Assembly: GCA_030266395.1 (NCBI GenBank)
Contig: JAJDHX010000012.1
Location: 1-34,676 of the forward strand
Source of the DNA: Selenomonadales bacterium OttesenSCG-928-I06
GTDB taxonomy: Bacteria; Bacillota; Negativicutes; Sporomusales; Sporomusaceae
Length of the DNA stretch: 34,676 nt
Direction of reading: 5' to 3'
Below the pieces are notes generated by a model. The model saw only the letters and a list, made by a program, of their open reading frames with translations. It was not told the origin of the DNA and did no database searches. A program made the translations under genes and the position numbers. The number at the start of each line of letters is the position of its first letter. Within the stretch, counting starts at the first letter, position 1. Below are positions 1 through 7,119 of this stretch, one piece after another.

Positions 1-152
1 GTGCTAAAGGTTATGGTATTGGTATAACTTATGTTGTTAAGAAAAATATCAATATGCAATTTATCTTCCATGATCTTGAGCCTACTGATAAATCAGTTGG
101 TACTAATAGTTACGAAAAAGTTTATCAATTCTCAACTAATTTCAGATTTTAA
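1..152 (+). CDS. OmpM-type SLH porin, 3' end only
   Basis: Only the last 49 or so codons are inside the window (frame starts at base 3, stop TAA at 150-152). The translation runs from GAKGYGIGITYVV to a final YQFSTNFRF. It is nearly the same as the end of the porin at 710-1943 and close to that at 11857-13239, so it is the last beta-strands of an outer-membrane barrel with the C-terminal Phe used as an assembly signal. Family knowledge: OmpM/Mep45 proteins of Negativicutes carry an N-terminal SLH domain that holds the outer membrane to peptidoglycan. The N-terminus lies outside the window, so its start and phase cannot be judged. A strong terminator follows at 180-217, so this is its own transcription unit. 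Confidence 0.85.
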   Translation, partial: AKGYGIGITYVVKKNINMQFIFHDLEPTDKSVGTNSYEKVYQFSTNFRF

Positions 153-179
153 TTTAAAAATTAACAAAAGAATATTAAA

Positions 180-217
180 AAAAACTGGCTCTCGAAAAAA
201 TGAGGGCCAGTTTTTTC
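180..217 (+). terminator. Rho-independent terminator of the first porin
   Basis: The stem arms AAAAACTGGCTCTC (180-193) and GAGGGCCAGTTTTT (202-215), with one G-T pair, enclose a short A-rich loop. The second arm runs into a T tract. It lies 28 bases after the porin stop. A second weaker hairpin follows at 281-300 (AAGCCCA / TGGGTTT) and may act as backup. Confidence 0.85.
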
Positions 218-709
218 TGTGTTTAAATAAAGAAGAAAAGTTTGTTTATTTATTGTTAATGCTTCATTATTATAATACTAAAGCCCAATATTCTGGGTTT
301 TGTATCAAGTGATACTTTTACTTTATCGGTTTTGGTGTAAAATTATAGAGATATTTTTTAATTTTTAGTAAATTTAGAATAGTATTACATGATTCGACAA
401 AAAAATATATGGTTTAGAAGGATTTTTTGGAAAAAACATAGAATATGAATAAATTAATGAATTTATAACAACAAGTTTATTAGGTAATTATAGATAGATT
501 TTGCTATTCTTACGCTATGTTAAACCTAGCATTTAGCAGAGCGTTAAGTATAGATAAAAGCAAAAAAGAAAAATATTTTGAGATAAGATTCTGGAAATTT
601 AAAGGAAATAAGGTTGCTTTAAAAAAGTAGGAGTCTTCTTAAAAATTTTCTTAATGCTTTTAGAAAAAAGCGCAAAATGCGTAAAAAAAATTTTTAGGAG
701 GAAAGAAAA
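217..709. other. Long AT-rich gap upstream of the porin gene
   Basis: This stretch of almost 500 bases has no convincing gene. It holds the hairpin at 281-300 and a small one at 302-315 (GTATCAAGTGATAC). A longer imperfect inverted repeat lies at 504-516 / 540-553 (CTATTCTTACGCT paired with AGCGTTAAGTATAG, one bulge and one mismatch). A good ribosome binding site, AGGAGG, lies at 697-702, just before the ATG at 710. The part from about 598 resembles the leader of the other porin (near 11773), both containing TTTAAAGGAAA followed by an AAGG or AGG segment, which suggests a shared 5' leader. No promoter is clear enough to name. Confidence 0.5.
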
Positions 710-1943
710 ATGAAAAAAAAGTGTAGCTTTAGCAATTGCAGCTGCTATGTCACTAAGCGTAGCTGGTACTGCACTTGCGAACAATCCTTTCAGTGATGTG
801 CCTCAAGGACATTGGGCATATGACGCAGTAGCTCAATTAGAAAAAGATGGTTTAATCACTGGTTATGGTGATGGAACTTATCGTGGCGACAGAGCAATGA
901 GCCGTTATGAAATGGCTACAGTAATCGCTCAACTTGATGATGCAAATGGTGAAAATGCTGAATTAATCAACAGATTAAGAAGCGAATTTGCTACTGAACT
1001 TTACAATTTAGGTGTTCGTGTAGACAAATTAGAAAAAAATGCTTCTTCAATTAAATTCAATGGCGATGCTCGTATTCGTTACCAAAGTGGTGGCGGTGTA
1101 GCACCTCTAATGGGCATTAAAGATAATGATAATCAAAGAAGAAGCCATCGTTTCCAACAACGTATTCGTATCAACATGACTGCTGATATCAACGAAAAAG
1201 TAAAATTCTTAGGTAGAATTAAATACGAAAACACTAGTAATCGTAAAAATGCTAATGATACTAATAGCCCAACTTCATGGTCACAAGATGTATGGTTAGA
1301 TAGAGCAGAAATCCAATGGAATAACGGTTCTTTCCAAGGACGTTTTGGTAGAATCACTCCAACAATTGGTCAAGGTCTTATCTGGTTTGGCGTTAACCCA
1401 GCAGACGGTGGATTAATTGGTTACAAAACTAAAAAATGGGATATCTTTGCTGGTGTATTAGATTATCGTCCAACAGATCCTAACCATGGTGACAGCACTA
1501 GTGCAACGTATGCTGGTAATAATCCTACAAGTAAAAATGCAACAGTAGCAAATATTGGTTATACATTTAGCGATAAATTCAAACTTACAGCAGCATATTC
1601 AAATGCTCATGCATCTGAAAGTTATTATCCGTTTGAATTAATGGCATTTGGTTTCAATGCTAAGCTTGGTAAAGATTGGGGACTTACTGCAGAGTATATC
1701 AAGAATGAATCAGATACTTATGGTCATTTCCTTGATATGTCAGCTGGTACAGGCTATGGTGGAGCTAACGGAACTACTCCTGCTTGGCAAACTGAGGGTG
1801 GAGCTAAAGGTTATGGTATTGGTATTACTTATGTTGTTGCTAAAAACATCAACATGCAATTTATCTTCCATGATCTTGAAACTACAACTAATAACAAAGA
1901 CTACAACAACATCTACCAATTCTCAACTAACTTCAGATTCTAA
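710..1943 (+). CDS. OmpM-type SLH porin, out of frame at its start
   Basis: This is an outer-membrane porin that should anchor to peptidoglycan. After the signal peptide comes one SLH domain (NPFSDVPQGHWAYDAV to YEMATVIAQL, about residues 24-75). A short coiled coil follows (AELINRLRSEFATELYNLG), then a beta-barrel ending in FSTNFRF. The Shine-Dalgarno AGGAGG at 697-702 points to the ATG at 710-712. However, eight A residues follow that ATG, whereas the paralogue at 11857 has seven. Read from 710, the frame gives MKKKCSFSNC and soon stops. One A fewer restores MKKSVALAIAAAMSLS. The barrel frame is then open from 714 to the stop at 1941-1943. The next in-frame ATG (747) has no ribosome binding site and would lose most of the signal peptide. 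The gene is probably phase-off, rescued by slippage, or affected by a sequencing error. It lacks a 48-residue hairpin present in the paralogue. Confidence 0.9.
713..720 (+). repeat. A8 homopolymer directly after the porin start codon
   Basis: Bases 713-720 are eight A residues between ATG (710-712) and GTGTAGC. The paralogous gene has seven A residues at the same place (11860-11866) and is in frame. The difference of one base decides whether signal peptide and barrel are read in one frame. Homopolymers of this kind can change length by slipped-strand pairing, and can also provoke RNA polymerase slippage. Confidence 0.9.
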
Positions 1944-1960
1944 AATTAATAACATCAAAA

Positions 1961-1990
1961 AAGGAACTCTTTCGAGAGTTCCTTTTTTAT
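1961..1990 (+). terminator. Terminator of the out-of-frame porin
   Basis: The arms AAGGAACTCT (1961-1970) and AGAGTTCCTT (1975-1984) close on a TTCG tetraloop and run into a T tract. The hairpin lies 18 bases after the stop codon. Its presence suggests that the gene is kept as a normal transcription unit in spite of the frame problem. Confidence 0.9.
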
Positions 1991-2099
1991 TTTGTTTTTT
2001 ATTATTTCAAACAATACAGTTTACAATAAATGTTTGTATACGTGACCAAACATTTCTGTTTCTCTAACTTTGTTTTTTATAATAAAATGTTTATAATAT

Positions 2100-2198
2100 C
2101 GATTTTAATGTAATTTAAATTATTTAGAACCAGTTGGTAAATCAGTCAGTAGTAATTATAAAAACATATAGCAATTCTATACACATTTCTATTTCTAA
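2100..2198 (+). pseudogene. Decayed 3' end of a further OmpM porin
   Basis: In the frame starting at 2124 the sequence reads LEPVGKSVSSNYKNI, a stop (TAG 2169-2171), then QFYTHFYF and a final stop at 2196-2198. This parallels the end of the porin at 1-152 (LEPTDKSVGTNSYEK, then VYQFSTNFRF). The preceding bases (about 2106-2123) look like a damaged form of the NMQFIFHD segment. The internal stop, the loss of all upstream sequence and the drift of the last strand show a relic, not a gene. A terminator still follows at 2222-2252, as it does behind the intact copies. Confidence 0.7.
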
Positions 2199-2221
2199 AT
2201 TCAACAGATTCAACAAACAAA

Positions 2222-2252
2222 AAAGGGTTCTGTATATACAGAACTCTTTTTT
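2222..2252 (+). terminator. Terminator behind the porin relic
   Basis: The nearly palindromic stem GGGTTCTGTA (2225-2234) / TACAGAACTC (2237-2246), with one G-T pair, is followed by a T run. It sits where a terminator sits behind the intact porins, so it is probably inherited with the relic. It could also stop read-through toward the convergent genes. Confidence 0.75.
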
Positions 2253-2318
2253 GTTATTTAATTTATTAAAATTTGACAAAATATTTCCGGGAAATAAAAA
2301 ATGTAATATTTTGTAAAA

Positions 2319-2714
2319 TCAGCCTTTTATAATTTTAACAAAGAATTTTCTGCTTCTAGGGCCATCAAATTCGCAAAAATAAATACCTTGCCAAGTTCCA
2401 AGAAGGAGATTGCCTTCAGAAATTATAACAGTTGCACTTGAACCTATCATACTTGCTTTAAGATGAGCAGCACTATTACCTTCCATGTGGACAAATTCTT
2501 TTTTATCAGGGAATATATCTTTTAGAGCAAATATTAAATCTTTTGTTACATCTGGATCAGCATTTTCATTTATTGTTATGCCAGCAGTAGTGTGAGGACA
2601 ATATATAATACATATTCCTTCTGCTATTAGGTTTTTTTCTAATGCTTCTTTAACTTTATTTGTGATGTCTATAAATCCTTCATTAGGTGTTTGCAAGTTA
2701 AAAGTATAAATCAT
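2319..2714 (-). CDS. YjbQ family protein (UPF0047)
   Basis: This 131-residue protein has the full length and conserved blocks of the YjbQ family: CPHTTAGITINENADPDV (about 39-56), HMEGNSAAHLKAS (about 76-88) and LLLGTWQGIYFCEFDGPRSR near the C-terminus. Members are small soluble trimers with conserved His residues. The E. coli protein has weak thiamine-phosphate synthase activity, and the true role of the family is not settled. The ATG at 2714 has a good site (GGAAGGGA) upstream on the minus strand. It stands apart from the porin relic and has no obvious functional neighbour. A weak hairpin around 2277-2313 (CAAAATATT / AATATTTTG, with TATTTCC / GGAAATA inside) may terminate it. The family call is firm; the physiological role is not. 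Confidence 0.9.
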   Translation of the reverse strand: MIYTFNLQTPNEGFIDITNKVKEALEKNLIAEGICIIYCPHTTAGITINENADPDVTKDLIFALKDIFPDKKEFVHMEGNSAAHLKASMIGSSATVIISEGNLLLGTWQGIYFCEFDGPRSRKFFVKIIKG

Positions 2715-2823
2715 ATAATTTCAATCCCTTCCAAAATATTACTAACAGATTATTTAACTTGTAATATTATAAATATTATAACAAAATATCTTTGATTTAA
2801 ATAGATTTATATAAAAGTTAAGA

Positions 2824-2857
2824 GCTTGATATTACAAGAAATATTGTAATATCGAGC
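2824..2857 (-). terminator. Strong hairpin after the DtxR-type gene
   Basis: The arms GCTTGATATTACAA (2824-2837) and TTGTAATATCGAGC (2844-2857) form a 14-base-pair stem with one G-T pair and a six-base loop. It starts directly at the stop codon of the gene at 2858-3286. On the minus strand the following sequence is only modestly T-rich, so it may act as a terminator or mainly as a 3'-end stabiliser. Confidence 0.6.
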
Positions 2858-3286
2858 CTATTTTTTAATTGCAGTTTTAAGTTTAAATTCATCATAAATT
2901 TTGGGGTGTGAGTTGAAAAAATCAACTAGTTGCTCAATCGCGAATATAGTGGGTTTAGATAAATAATGCTCCATAGCTTCAGCTTCTGCACTGACATTAC
3001 AATCTGAACCAATTAATTTCAAAAAATTTTGGAGAAGGGCGTTTCTTTCTATCAGAAATTTACCAACAATATCTCCTTGTTCTGTAAGATAAATATAGCC
3101 ATAGCGTTGATAATTAATATATCCTTTGAGTTTTAGTTTTCTTAAAGCCTTACTTACAGATGGCAAAGATACATTTAATTTGTTGCTTATTTCAGAGACT
3201 CTAACAGCAGGTCGTGTTAGAGAAAGTCTGTATAATTCTTCTAAATAATCTTCTAAACTTGGTGATAGGTCATAATTATCTATCAT
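2858..3286 (-). CDS. DtxR/MntR-family transcriptional regulator
   Basis: This 142-residue protein is a metal-responsive repressor of the MntR type. It has a winged helix (about 11-70, including VRVSEISNKLNVSLPSVSKA) and a dimerisation/metal-binding domain (about 75-130). Lined up with Bacillus subtilis MntR, most ligands are kept: D13, E16, E103, E106 and H107 correspond to D8, E11, E99, E102 and H103. The residue matching MntR H77 is N82 (in LIERNALLQNFL), so one ligand is lost, which could change the metal used or weaken activation. There is no C-terminal SH3-like domain, as in MntR. It is divergently placed from the peptidase at 3480. No target gene is obvious beside it; the ZupT transporter at 15083 is a speculative candidate. 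The start has the site GAGGTAAAACTT before ATG. Confidence 0.88.
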   Translation of the reverse strand: MIDNYDLSPSLEDYLEELYRLSLTRPAVRVSEISNKLNVSLPSVSKALRKLKLKGYINYQRYGYIYLTEQGDIVGKFLIERNALLQNFLKLIGSDCNVSAEAEAMEHYLSKPTIFAIEQLVDFFNSHPKIYDEFKLKTAIKK

Positions 3287-3479
3287 AAGTTTTACCTCAG
3301 AGGTGATTATTTTAAAATACCGGGTTTTACATGTGGATATCTATTAATGTATATTTATTAAAACATAAAAATATATCAAGAAGATAAAGATGAAATTGAA
3401 TTTTTTTGTTATAATATAAAAATGCAAATATAATTATAAATAAATCACATTATATATTATAAAAACAGGAGGAACTTAA

Positions 3480-4610
3480 TTGATTAACAAAGAACGTGCT
3501 TTAAAAGAGTTTTTTGAACTTGTTCAGATATATGCACCTCCCAGACAAGAACGGAAAGTGGCAGACAAAATAAAAGAAATTATAAAAGAAATAGATTTTG
3601 CTGGTTTGGAACTTGCGGAAGATGATGCAGGAGCAAAAATAGAAGGAAATTGTAATAATTTTATTATTAATATAAAAGGAAATGTTAAAAAAGCACCAAT
3701 TATCCTTTTTTCAGCTCATTTTGATTCAGTTGAGCCTTGTGAAAATGTAGTTCCTGTTTTAAAAGATGGAGTTATAACATCAGAAGGTAATACTGTTCTA
3801 GGTGCAGATGATAAGGCCGGACTTGTGGCAATATTAGAGGCTTTAAGAGTAATAAAAGAAAATCAATTGCCACATGGTGACCTGCAAATAGTTTTTACAG
3901 TTTCTGAAGAGGGTGGTTTGCATGGATCCAGAAATCTTGATCCAACAATACTTAAAGCAGATATCGGATATGTACTGGATGCTGGCGGTTCTCCCGGCAC
4001 AATAATTAACAAAGCTCCTGGTCAGAATCATATTGATGCTATTATTTATGGCAGAAAAGCACATGCTGGTATAGACCCTGAATCAGGAATAAATGCTATC
4101 AAAATAGCTGCTGAGGCACTGTGTCAAATTGATTTGGGCAGAATAGATTTTGAAACAACAGCAAATATTGGTTTAATAGAAGGTGGCAGTGCCACAAATG
4201 TAGTCCCCGATAAAGTTGTTTTAAAAGGTGAAGTAAGAAGTCATAGTGAGAAAAAGCTGGCAGATAAAATTGAGTCAATGGAAAAAGCCTTTTATAGTGC
4301 TGCAAAGAAAAATAATTCCGAATCTTTTGTTGAAGTAAAGCATGCATATATTCCTTTTGCCATAGAAGAGAATGAAAATGTGATATTATTGGCAAAAAAA
4401 GCTGCAGAATCAATAGGATTGAAATCTTCAATTGTCCCGACAGGTGGCGGCAGTGATGCAAATAATTTTAATAAATATGGAGTTAAAACTGCGGCTTTAG
4501 GTATTGGAATGACTAAAGTGCATACTACAGAAGAGTATATATTAGAAGAAGACCTTTATAATTGTGTAAGACTGGTTTTGGCTATAATACAAAAATCAGT
4601 GGAAAACTAA
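3480..4610 (+). CDS. PepT-like M20 family metallopeptidase
   Basis: This 376-residue cytoplasmic protein belongs to the peptidase T-like branch of the M20 family, which removes N-terminal residues from short peptides using two zinc ions. Metal and catalytic residues are visible: H80 and D82 in SAHFDS, D110 in GADDKAG, the E143/E144 pair in VSEEGG, and a late His in KVHTTEE. A dimerisation domain lies in the middle (about 180-290, starting with GRKAHAG). The start codon is TTG at 3480, fixed by AGGAGGA at 3467-3473 with six bases between; no ATG fits. It has its own unit ending in the hairpin at 4612-4647. It may work alongside the gamma-glutamyltransferase on the opposite strand in peptide scavenging, but they are convergent and not co-transcribed. 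Confidence 0.92.
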   Translation: MINKERALKEFFELVQIYAPPRQERKVADKIKEIIKEIDFAGLELAEDDAGAKIEGNCNNFIINIKGNVKKAPIILFSAHFDSVEPCENVVPVLKDGVITSEGNTVLGADDKAGLVAILEALRVIKENQLPHGDLQIVFTVSEEGGLHGSRNLDPTILKADIGYVLDAGGSPGTIINKAPGQNHIDAIIYGRKAHAGIDPESGINAIKIAAEALCQIDLGRIDFETTANIGLIEGGSATNVVPDKVVLKGEVRSHSEKKLADKIESMEKAFYSAAKKNNSESFVEVKHAYIPFAIEENENVILLAKKAAESIGLKSSIVPTGGGSDANNFNKYGVKTAALGIGMTKVHTTEEYILEEDLYNCVRLVLAIIQKSVEN

Positions 4611-4611
4611 T

Positions 4612-4647
4612 AAGAAACCTCGCTTATTAAAGTGAGGTTTCTTTATT
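4612..4647. terminator. Terminator shared by convergent genes
   Basis: The arms AAGAAACCTC (4612-4621) and GAGGTTTCTT (4634-4643) flank a loop and are followed by a T-rich stretch. The hairpin lies directly after the peptidase stop and overlaps the last codons of the gamma-glutamyltransferase gene on the other strand, so it can serve both directions. Confidence 0.85.
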
Positions 4648-6246
4648 TATTGGGTTTCCATCAGATCTAATATCAGCAGCTACTTGTTTTGTATCTGTTT
4701 TAGGATCAATTTGAATTGCTCCGGCATGTCCCATTAAATTAGAGAATTTTTCTACTGTTTTTATTAGATGTCCTCGTTTTTTTAATTCTTCTAAAATTGA
4801 AACAGGAACACGGCTTTCAAACTTAACGTCATTTTCGGTTTCGCCCCATGCTCTGCCATATAAGTAGCGGGGAGCATTGATAGCATTTTGGACATCATAG
4901 TTATAGTCTACGATTCTTGTCACAATAGTAGCTTGAGTTTGTGGCTGACCCTCTCCGCCCATTGTTCCATAAATCAGATATGGTTTATTATTCTTAAAAA
5001 GCATTGCTGGATTTAAGGTGTGAAAAGTTCTTTTTTGAGGTTCAAGTTTATTAGGGTGATTTTCATCTAAAGAAAAGAAACAGCCTCTGTTTTGTAGAGT
5101 TATTCCCGTATCCTCAGGAATAATACCAGAACCAAATTCATGGTATGTACTTTGGATCAAAGAAACAGCATTTCCCATCTCGTCAGAGAATCCTAACCAG
5201 ACAGTATCCCCTTTTGGTTCGAGTTGGTAATTGAAATCTGCTGTTTTTTCTAAGGAAATATTTTTGGCTAGTAAATTTGCATGTTCTTTAGATAATATAT
5301 AGTCAAGCGGAATATCATAAAAATCCGGATCAGTTAAGTATTTATCTCGAATAATAAATGCCTGTTTACAAGCTTCTATTAGAAGATGATAATAATCTGT
5401 ACTACCTTCTTCTATTTTAGTAAAATCAAAATTATTAAGAATTTGAAGTATTAAAATAGAAGCGAATCCTTGAGTATTTGGCGGTAGGTTATAAACAGTG
5501 AAATCTCTATAAAACCCTTTGATTGGATTTATCCAATTTGCAGTATGATTTTCAAAGTCATCTAAGGTTAAAATGCCGCCATTTGCTTGAATTTCGCTAA
5601 CAATTTTATTTGCGATTTTACCAGAATAAAATTCAGTAGCACCTTTTTGAGCAATTAACTCTAATGTTTTGGCTAAGATAGGTTGCTTAAACAGTTCTTT
5701 TTCTTTATAGGGTAAGCCTTCTTGATTTAAGAAGGTTTCTTTAAAACCTTTAAAAATTTTTAAAGAAGTTATATTCTCATTAGTATATTCTTCTTGGCTT
5801 TTAGTAACAGGAAAGCCGTTTTGGGCATATGAAATTGCTTTTTCAAAGAGATAAGAAAAGCTTTTGGTACCATTTAATTTGGTTTTTGAGTATTCATAAG
5901 CTTTTTGAAGTCCGCTTACTGCACCCGGAACAGTATTACAAGCAAGATATCCTCTAAATGGAATTTTGGAATATCCGAGGTTTTTATAATATTGTATAGT
6001 TGCTCTTTCGCCTGATTTGCCACTAGCATTTAAGCCATTTAGTGATTTGTTTTTAGCATCATATATAAGCCAGAAATTATCTCCGCCCAGAGAGTTCATA
6101 TGTGGATAAACAACACTGATCACAGTTGCTCCAACTATTGCTGCTTCAATAGCATTAGCTCCTTCTTTTAGAACTTCTGTTGCAGCTTTTGTTGCTAGAT
6201 GATGAGGTGTTACAGCTACTGATTTGTTATTTAAAATATTAATCAC
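4627..6246 (-). CDS. Gamma-glutamyltransferase family protein (YwrD-like)
   Basis: This 539-residue N-terminal nucleophile hydrolase-type protein matches the gamma-glutamyltransferase fold over its whole length. The precursor would be cut before T348 (KGDTVWLGFSDEMGNAV), which lines up with the nucleophile T391 of E. coli Ggt. A later GTMGGEGQPQTQ block supplies the usual Gly-Gly pair. It lacks the TTH motif of secreted Ggt and has no signal peptide, so it looks like the cytoplasmic YwrD-like branch, whose substrates are uncertain. The start is ambiguous. GTG at 6246 lies inside an excellent Shine-Dalgarno sequence (AAGAAGGTGATT), and by spacing an ATT at 6235-6237 would fit better. The conserved homology starts only at about residue 8, so it does not decide. 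A hairpin lies just upstream at 6267-6295. Confidence 0.85.
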   Translation of the reverse strand: MINILNNKSVAVTPHHLATKAATEVLKEGANAIEAAIVGATVISVVYPHMNSLGGDNFWLIYDAKNKSLNGLNASGKSGERATIQYYKNLGYSKIPFRGYLACNTVPGAVSGLQKAYEYSKTKLNGTKSFSYLFEKAISYAQNGFPVTKSQEEYTNENITSLKIFKGFKETFLNQEGLPYKEKELFKQPILAKTLELIAQKGATEFYSGKIANKIVSEIQANGGILTLDDFENHTANWINPIKGFYRDFTVYNLPPNTQGFASILILQILNNFDFTKIEEGSTDYYHLLIEACKQAFIIRDKYLTDPDFYDIPLDYILSKEHANLLAKNISLEKTADFNYQLEPKGDTVWLGFSDEMGNAVSLIQSTYHEFGSGIIPEDTGITLQNRGCFFSLDENHPNKLEPQKRTFHTLNPAMLFKNNKPYLIYGTMGGEGQPQTQATIVTRIVDYNYDVQNAINAPRYLYGRAWGETENDVKFESRVPVSILEELKKRGHLIKTVEKFSNLMGHAGAIQIDPKTDTKQVAADIRSDGNPINKETSL

Positions 6247-6266
6247 CTTCTTTAAAAGATTTAGCT

Positions 6267-6295
6267 AAAGCCCAGACAACATTTGTCTGAGCTTT
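6267..6295 (-). terminator. Hairpin between the DedA gene and the ggt-like gene
   Basis: The arms AAAGC-CAGACA (67-71 and 73-78 of 62xx) and TGTCTG-GCTTT (6284-6289 and 6291-6295) pair with one internal mismatch. On the minus strand it follows the DedA stop by about 20 bases and precedes the ggt-like start. The T run after it is better on the plus strand, so a role as minus-strand terminator or attenuator is only probable. Confidence 0.5.
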
Positions 6296-6317
6296 TTAAT
6301 ATTTAAAGAATTGGGTA

Positions 6318-6905
6318 TTAAGATTGAGCAGGTTGTCTGCGAGATCTTCTCCAAAGAGCAACTAATAGTATTATAAGTAAAATTGCTATAACTGAGAGTA
6401 TAATGAATATATCGTAATACTCAGCCATTAAATCCATTGCATAATCTCCAAAGTAATAAATAAGTAGTCCTTCAATCATAAATCTTTTGGCCCTACCTAT
6501 AAATGATACAACAATGAAGACATCCATTCTTATTTTAAAAGCACCTGCAGCGATACTTACGAATTTATAAGGTATTGGCGATAATGCTGCCAAAAATATA
6601 GCCCATACAGCATTTCTTCTCACTTTTTCTTGTATAGGTTCTAAATATTTCTCTGGAATCATTTTTCTTGCGGCAACAATACCAATTTTACGTCCTATAC
6701 CATAGCCTATAAAGCCGCCTACTACAGAGAAAGATGTTGCAGCAATAGCATACAAAATTGCACTGTCAGGATTAGCTAAAGCAAGAGGTATTAAGATTAA
6801 GTCTGGTAATATTGGAGAGATGAAAGATTCAGTGAAAGATGCAATAATAAGTCCATATATTCCCCATTCCAGGAAGACTTCCGTCAAACTGTCGAGAAAT
6901 TCCAT
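6318..6905 (-). CDS. DedA/YqaA family membrane protein (VTT domain)
   Basis: This 195-residue inner-membrane protein has the VTT (SNARE-associated) domain of the DedA superfamily, nearest the YqaA type. The features seen are an acidic/Pro re-entrant region (TESFISPILPDLILIPLAL, about 25-43), a Gly-rich segment (VVGGFIGYGIGRKIG), the motif LSPIPYKFVSIAAGAFKI (about 108-125) and a helix with FIGRAKRF. A long C-terminal hydrophobic helix ends in the basic tail WRRSRRQPAQS. Relatives act in phospholipid translocation, for example of undecaprenyl phosphate or phosphatidylethanolamine; the substrate here is unknown. The ATG at 6905 has the site AGAGGGTG. It may share a transcript with the downstream ggt-like gene unless the hairpin at 6267-6295 stops it. 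Confidence 0.88.
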   Translation of the reverse strand: MEFLDSLTEVFLEWGIYGLIIASFTESFISPILPDLILIPLALANPDSAILYAIAATSFSVVGGFIGYGIGRKIGIVAARKMIPEKYLEPIQEKVRRNAVWAIFLAALSPIPYKFVSIAAGAFKIRMDVFIVVSFIGRAKRFMIEGLLIYYFGDYAMDLMAEYYDIFIILSVIAILLIILLVALWRRSRRQPAQS

Positions 6906-7035
6906 TTTACACCCTCTTTAAAAAACAATTATGATAGATTTTATTGTACTATAGTAATACTTAGTATGGCAATGTAAAAAAATAATATTTATTTAAAAAT
7001 CAAATAAAAAAATATGAAAATTCTAACAATAAGAT

Positions 7036-7053
7036 TGCCTGGGAATCCAGGCA
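7036..7053. repeat. GC-rich short hairpin upstream of the pyc promoter
   Basis: TGCCTGG (7036-7042), GAAT, CCAGGCA (7047-7053) forms a perfect seven-base-pair stem with a four-base loop in a very AT-rich gap. It lies between the divergent starts of the DedA gene and pyc, just upstream of the pyc -35 box. It has no T run, so it is not a usual terminator. It could be a protein-binding site or a stray repeat. Confidence 0.45.
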
Positions 7054-7067
7054 GCAGTAAGTTTCTC

Positions 7068-7096
7068 GTTTACAAAGTAAACTAATATGATATAAT
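7068..7096 (+). promoter_or_regulatory. pyc promoter with a palindrome over the -35 box
   Basis: TTTACA (7069-7074), 16 bases, TATAAT (7091-7096) makes a good vegetative promoter about 24 bases before the pyc start. The perfect inverted repeat GTTTAC-AAA-GTAAAC (7068-7082) covers the -35 box, as an operator for a repressor would. No regulator can be named from the sequence. Confidence 0.65.
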
Positions 7097-7119
7097 AATG
7101 GGAACAGGAGGAATTTGCC

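Noticed and set aside
713-727. Programmed -1 ribosomal frameshift at the A AAA AAG heptamer after the porin start
   Set aside because: A -1 shift leads to GTG TAG and stops at once. The barrel lies in the +1 frame, so only loss of an A, +1 shift or transcript slippage could restore it.
747-749. ATG at 747 as the true start of the first full porin
   Set aside because: It has no ribosome site and would leave only about ten residues of signal peptide, while the paralogue clearly starts at the position matching 710.
2134-2316. Short frame of 60 codons downstream of the porin
   Set aside because: It runs through the porin relic and its terminator in another frame and shows no protein-like pattern.
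7068-7082. BirA or Rex operator at pyc
   Set aside because: The half-sites and spacing do not match either well; only an unassigned operator is supported.
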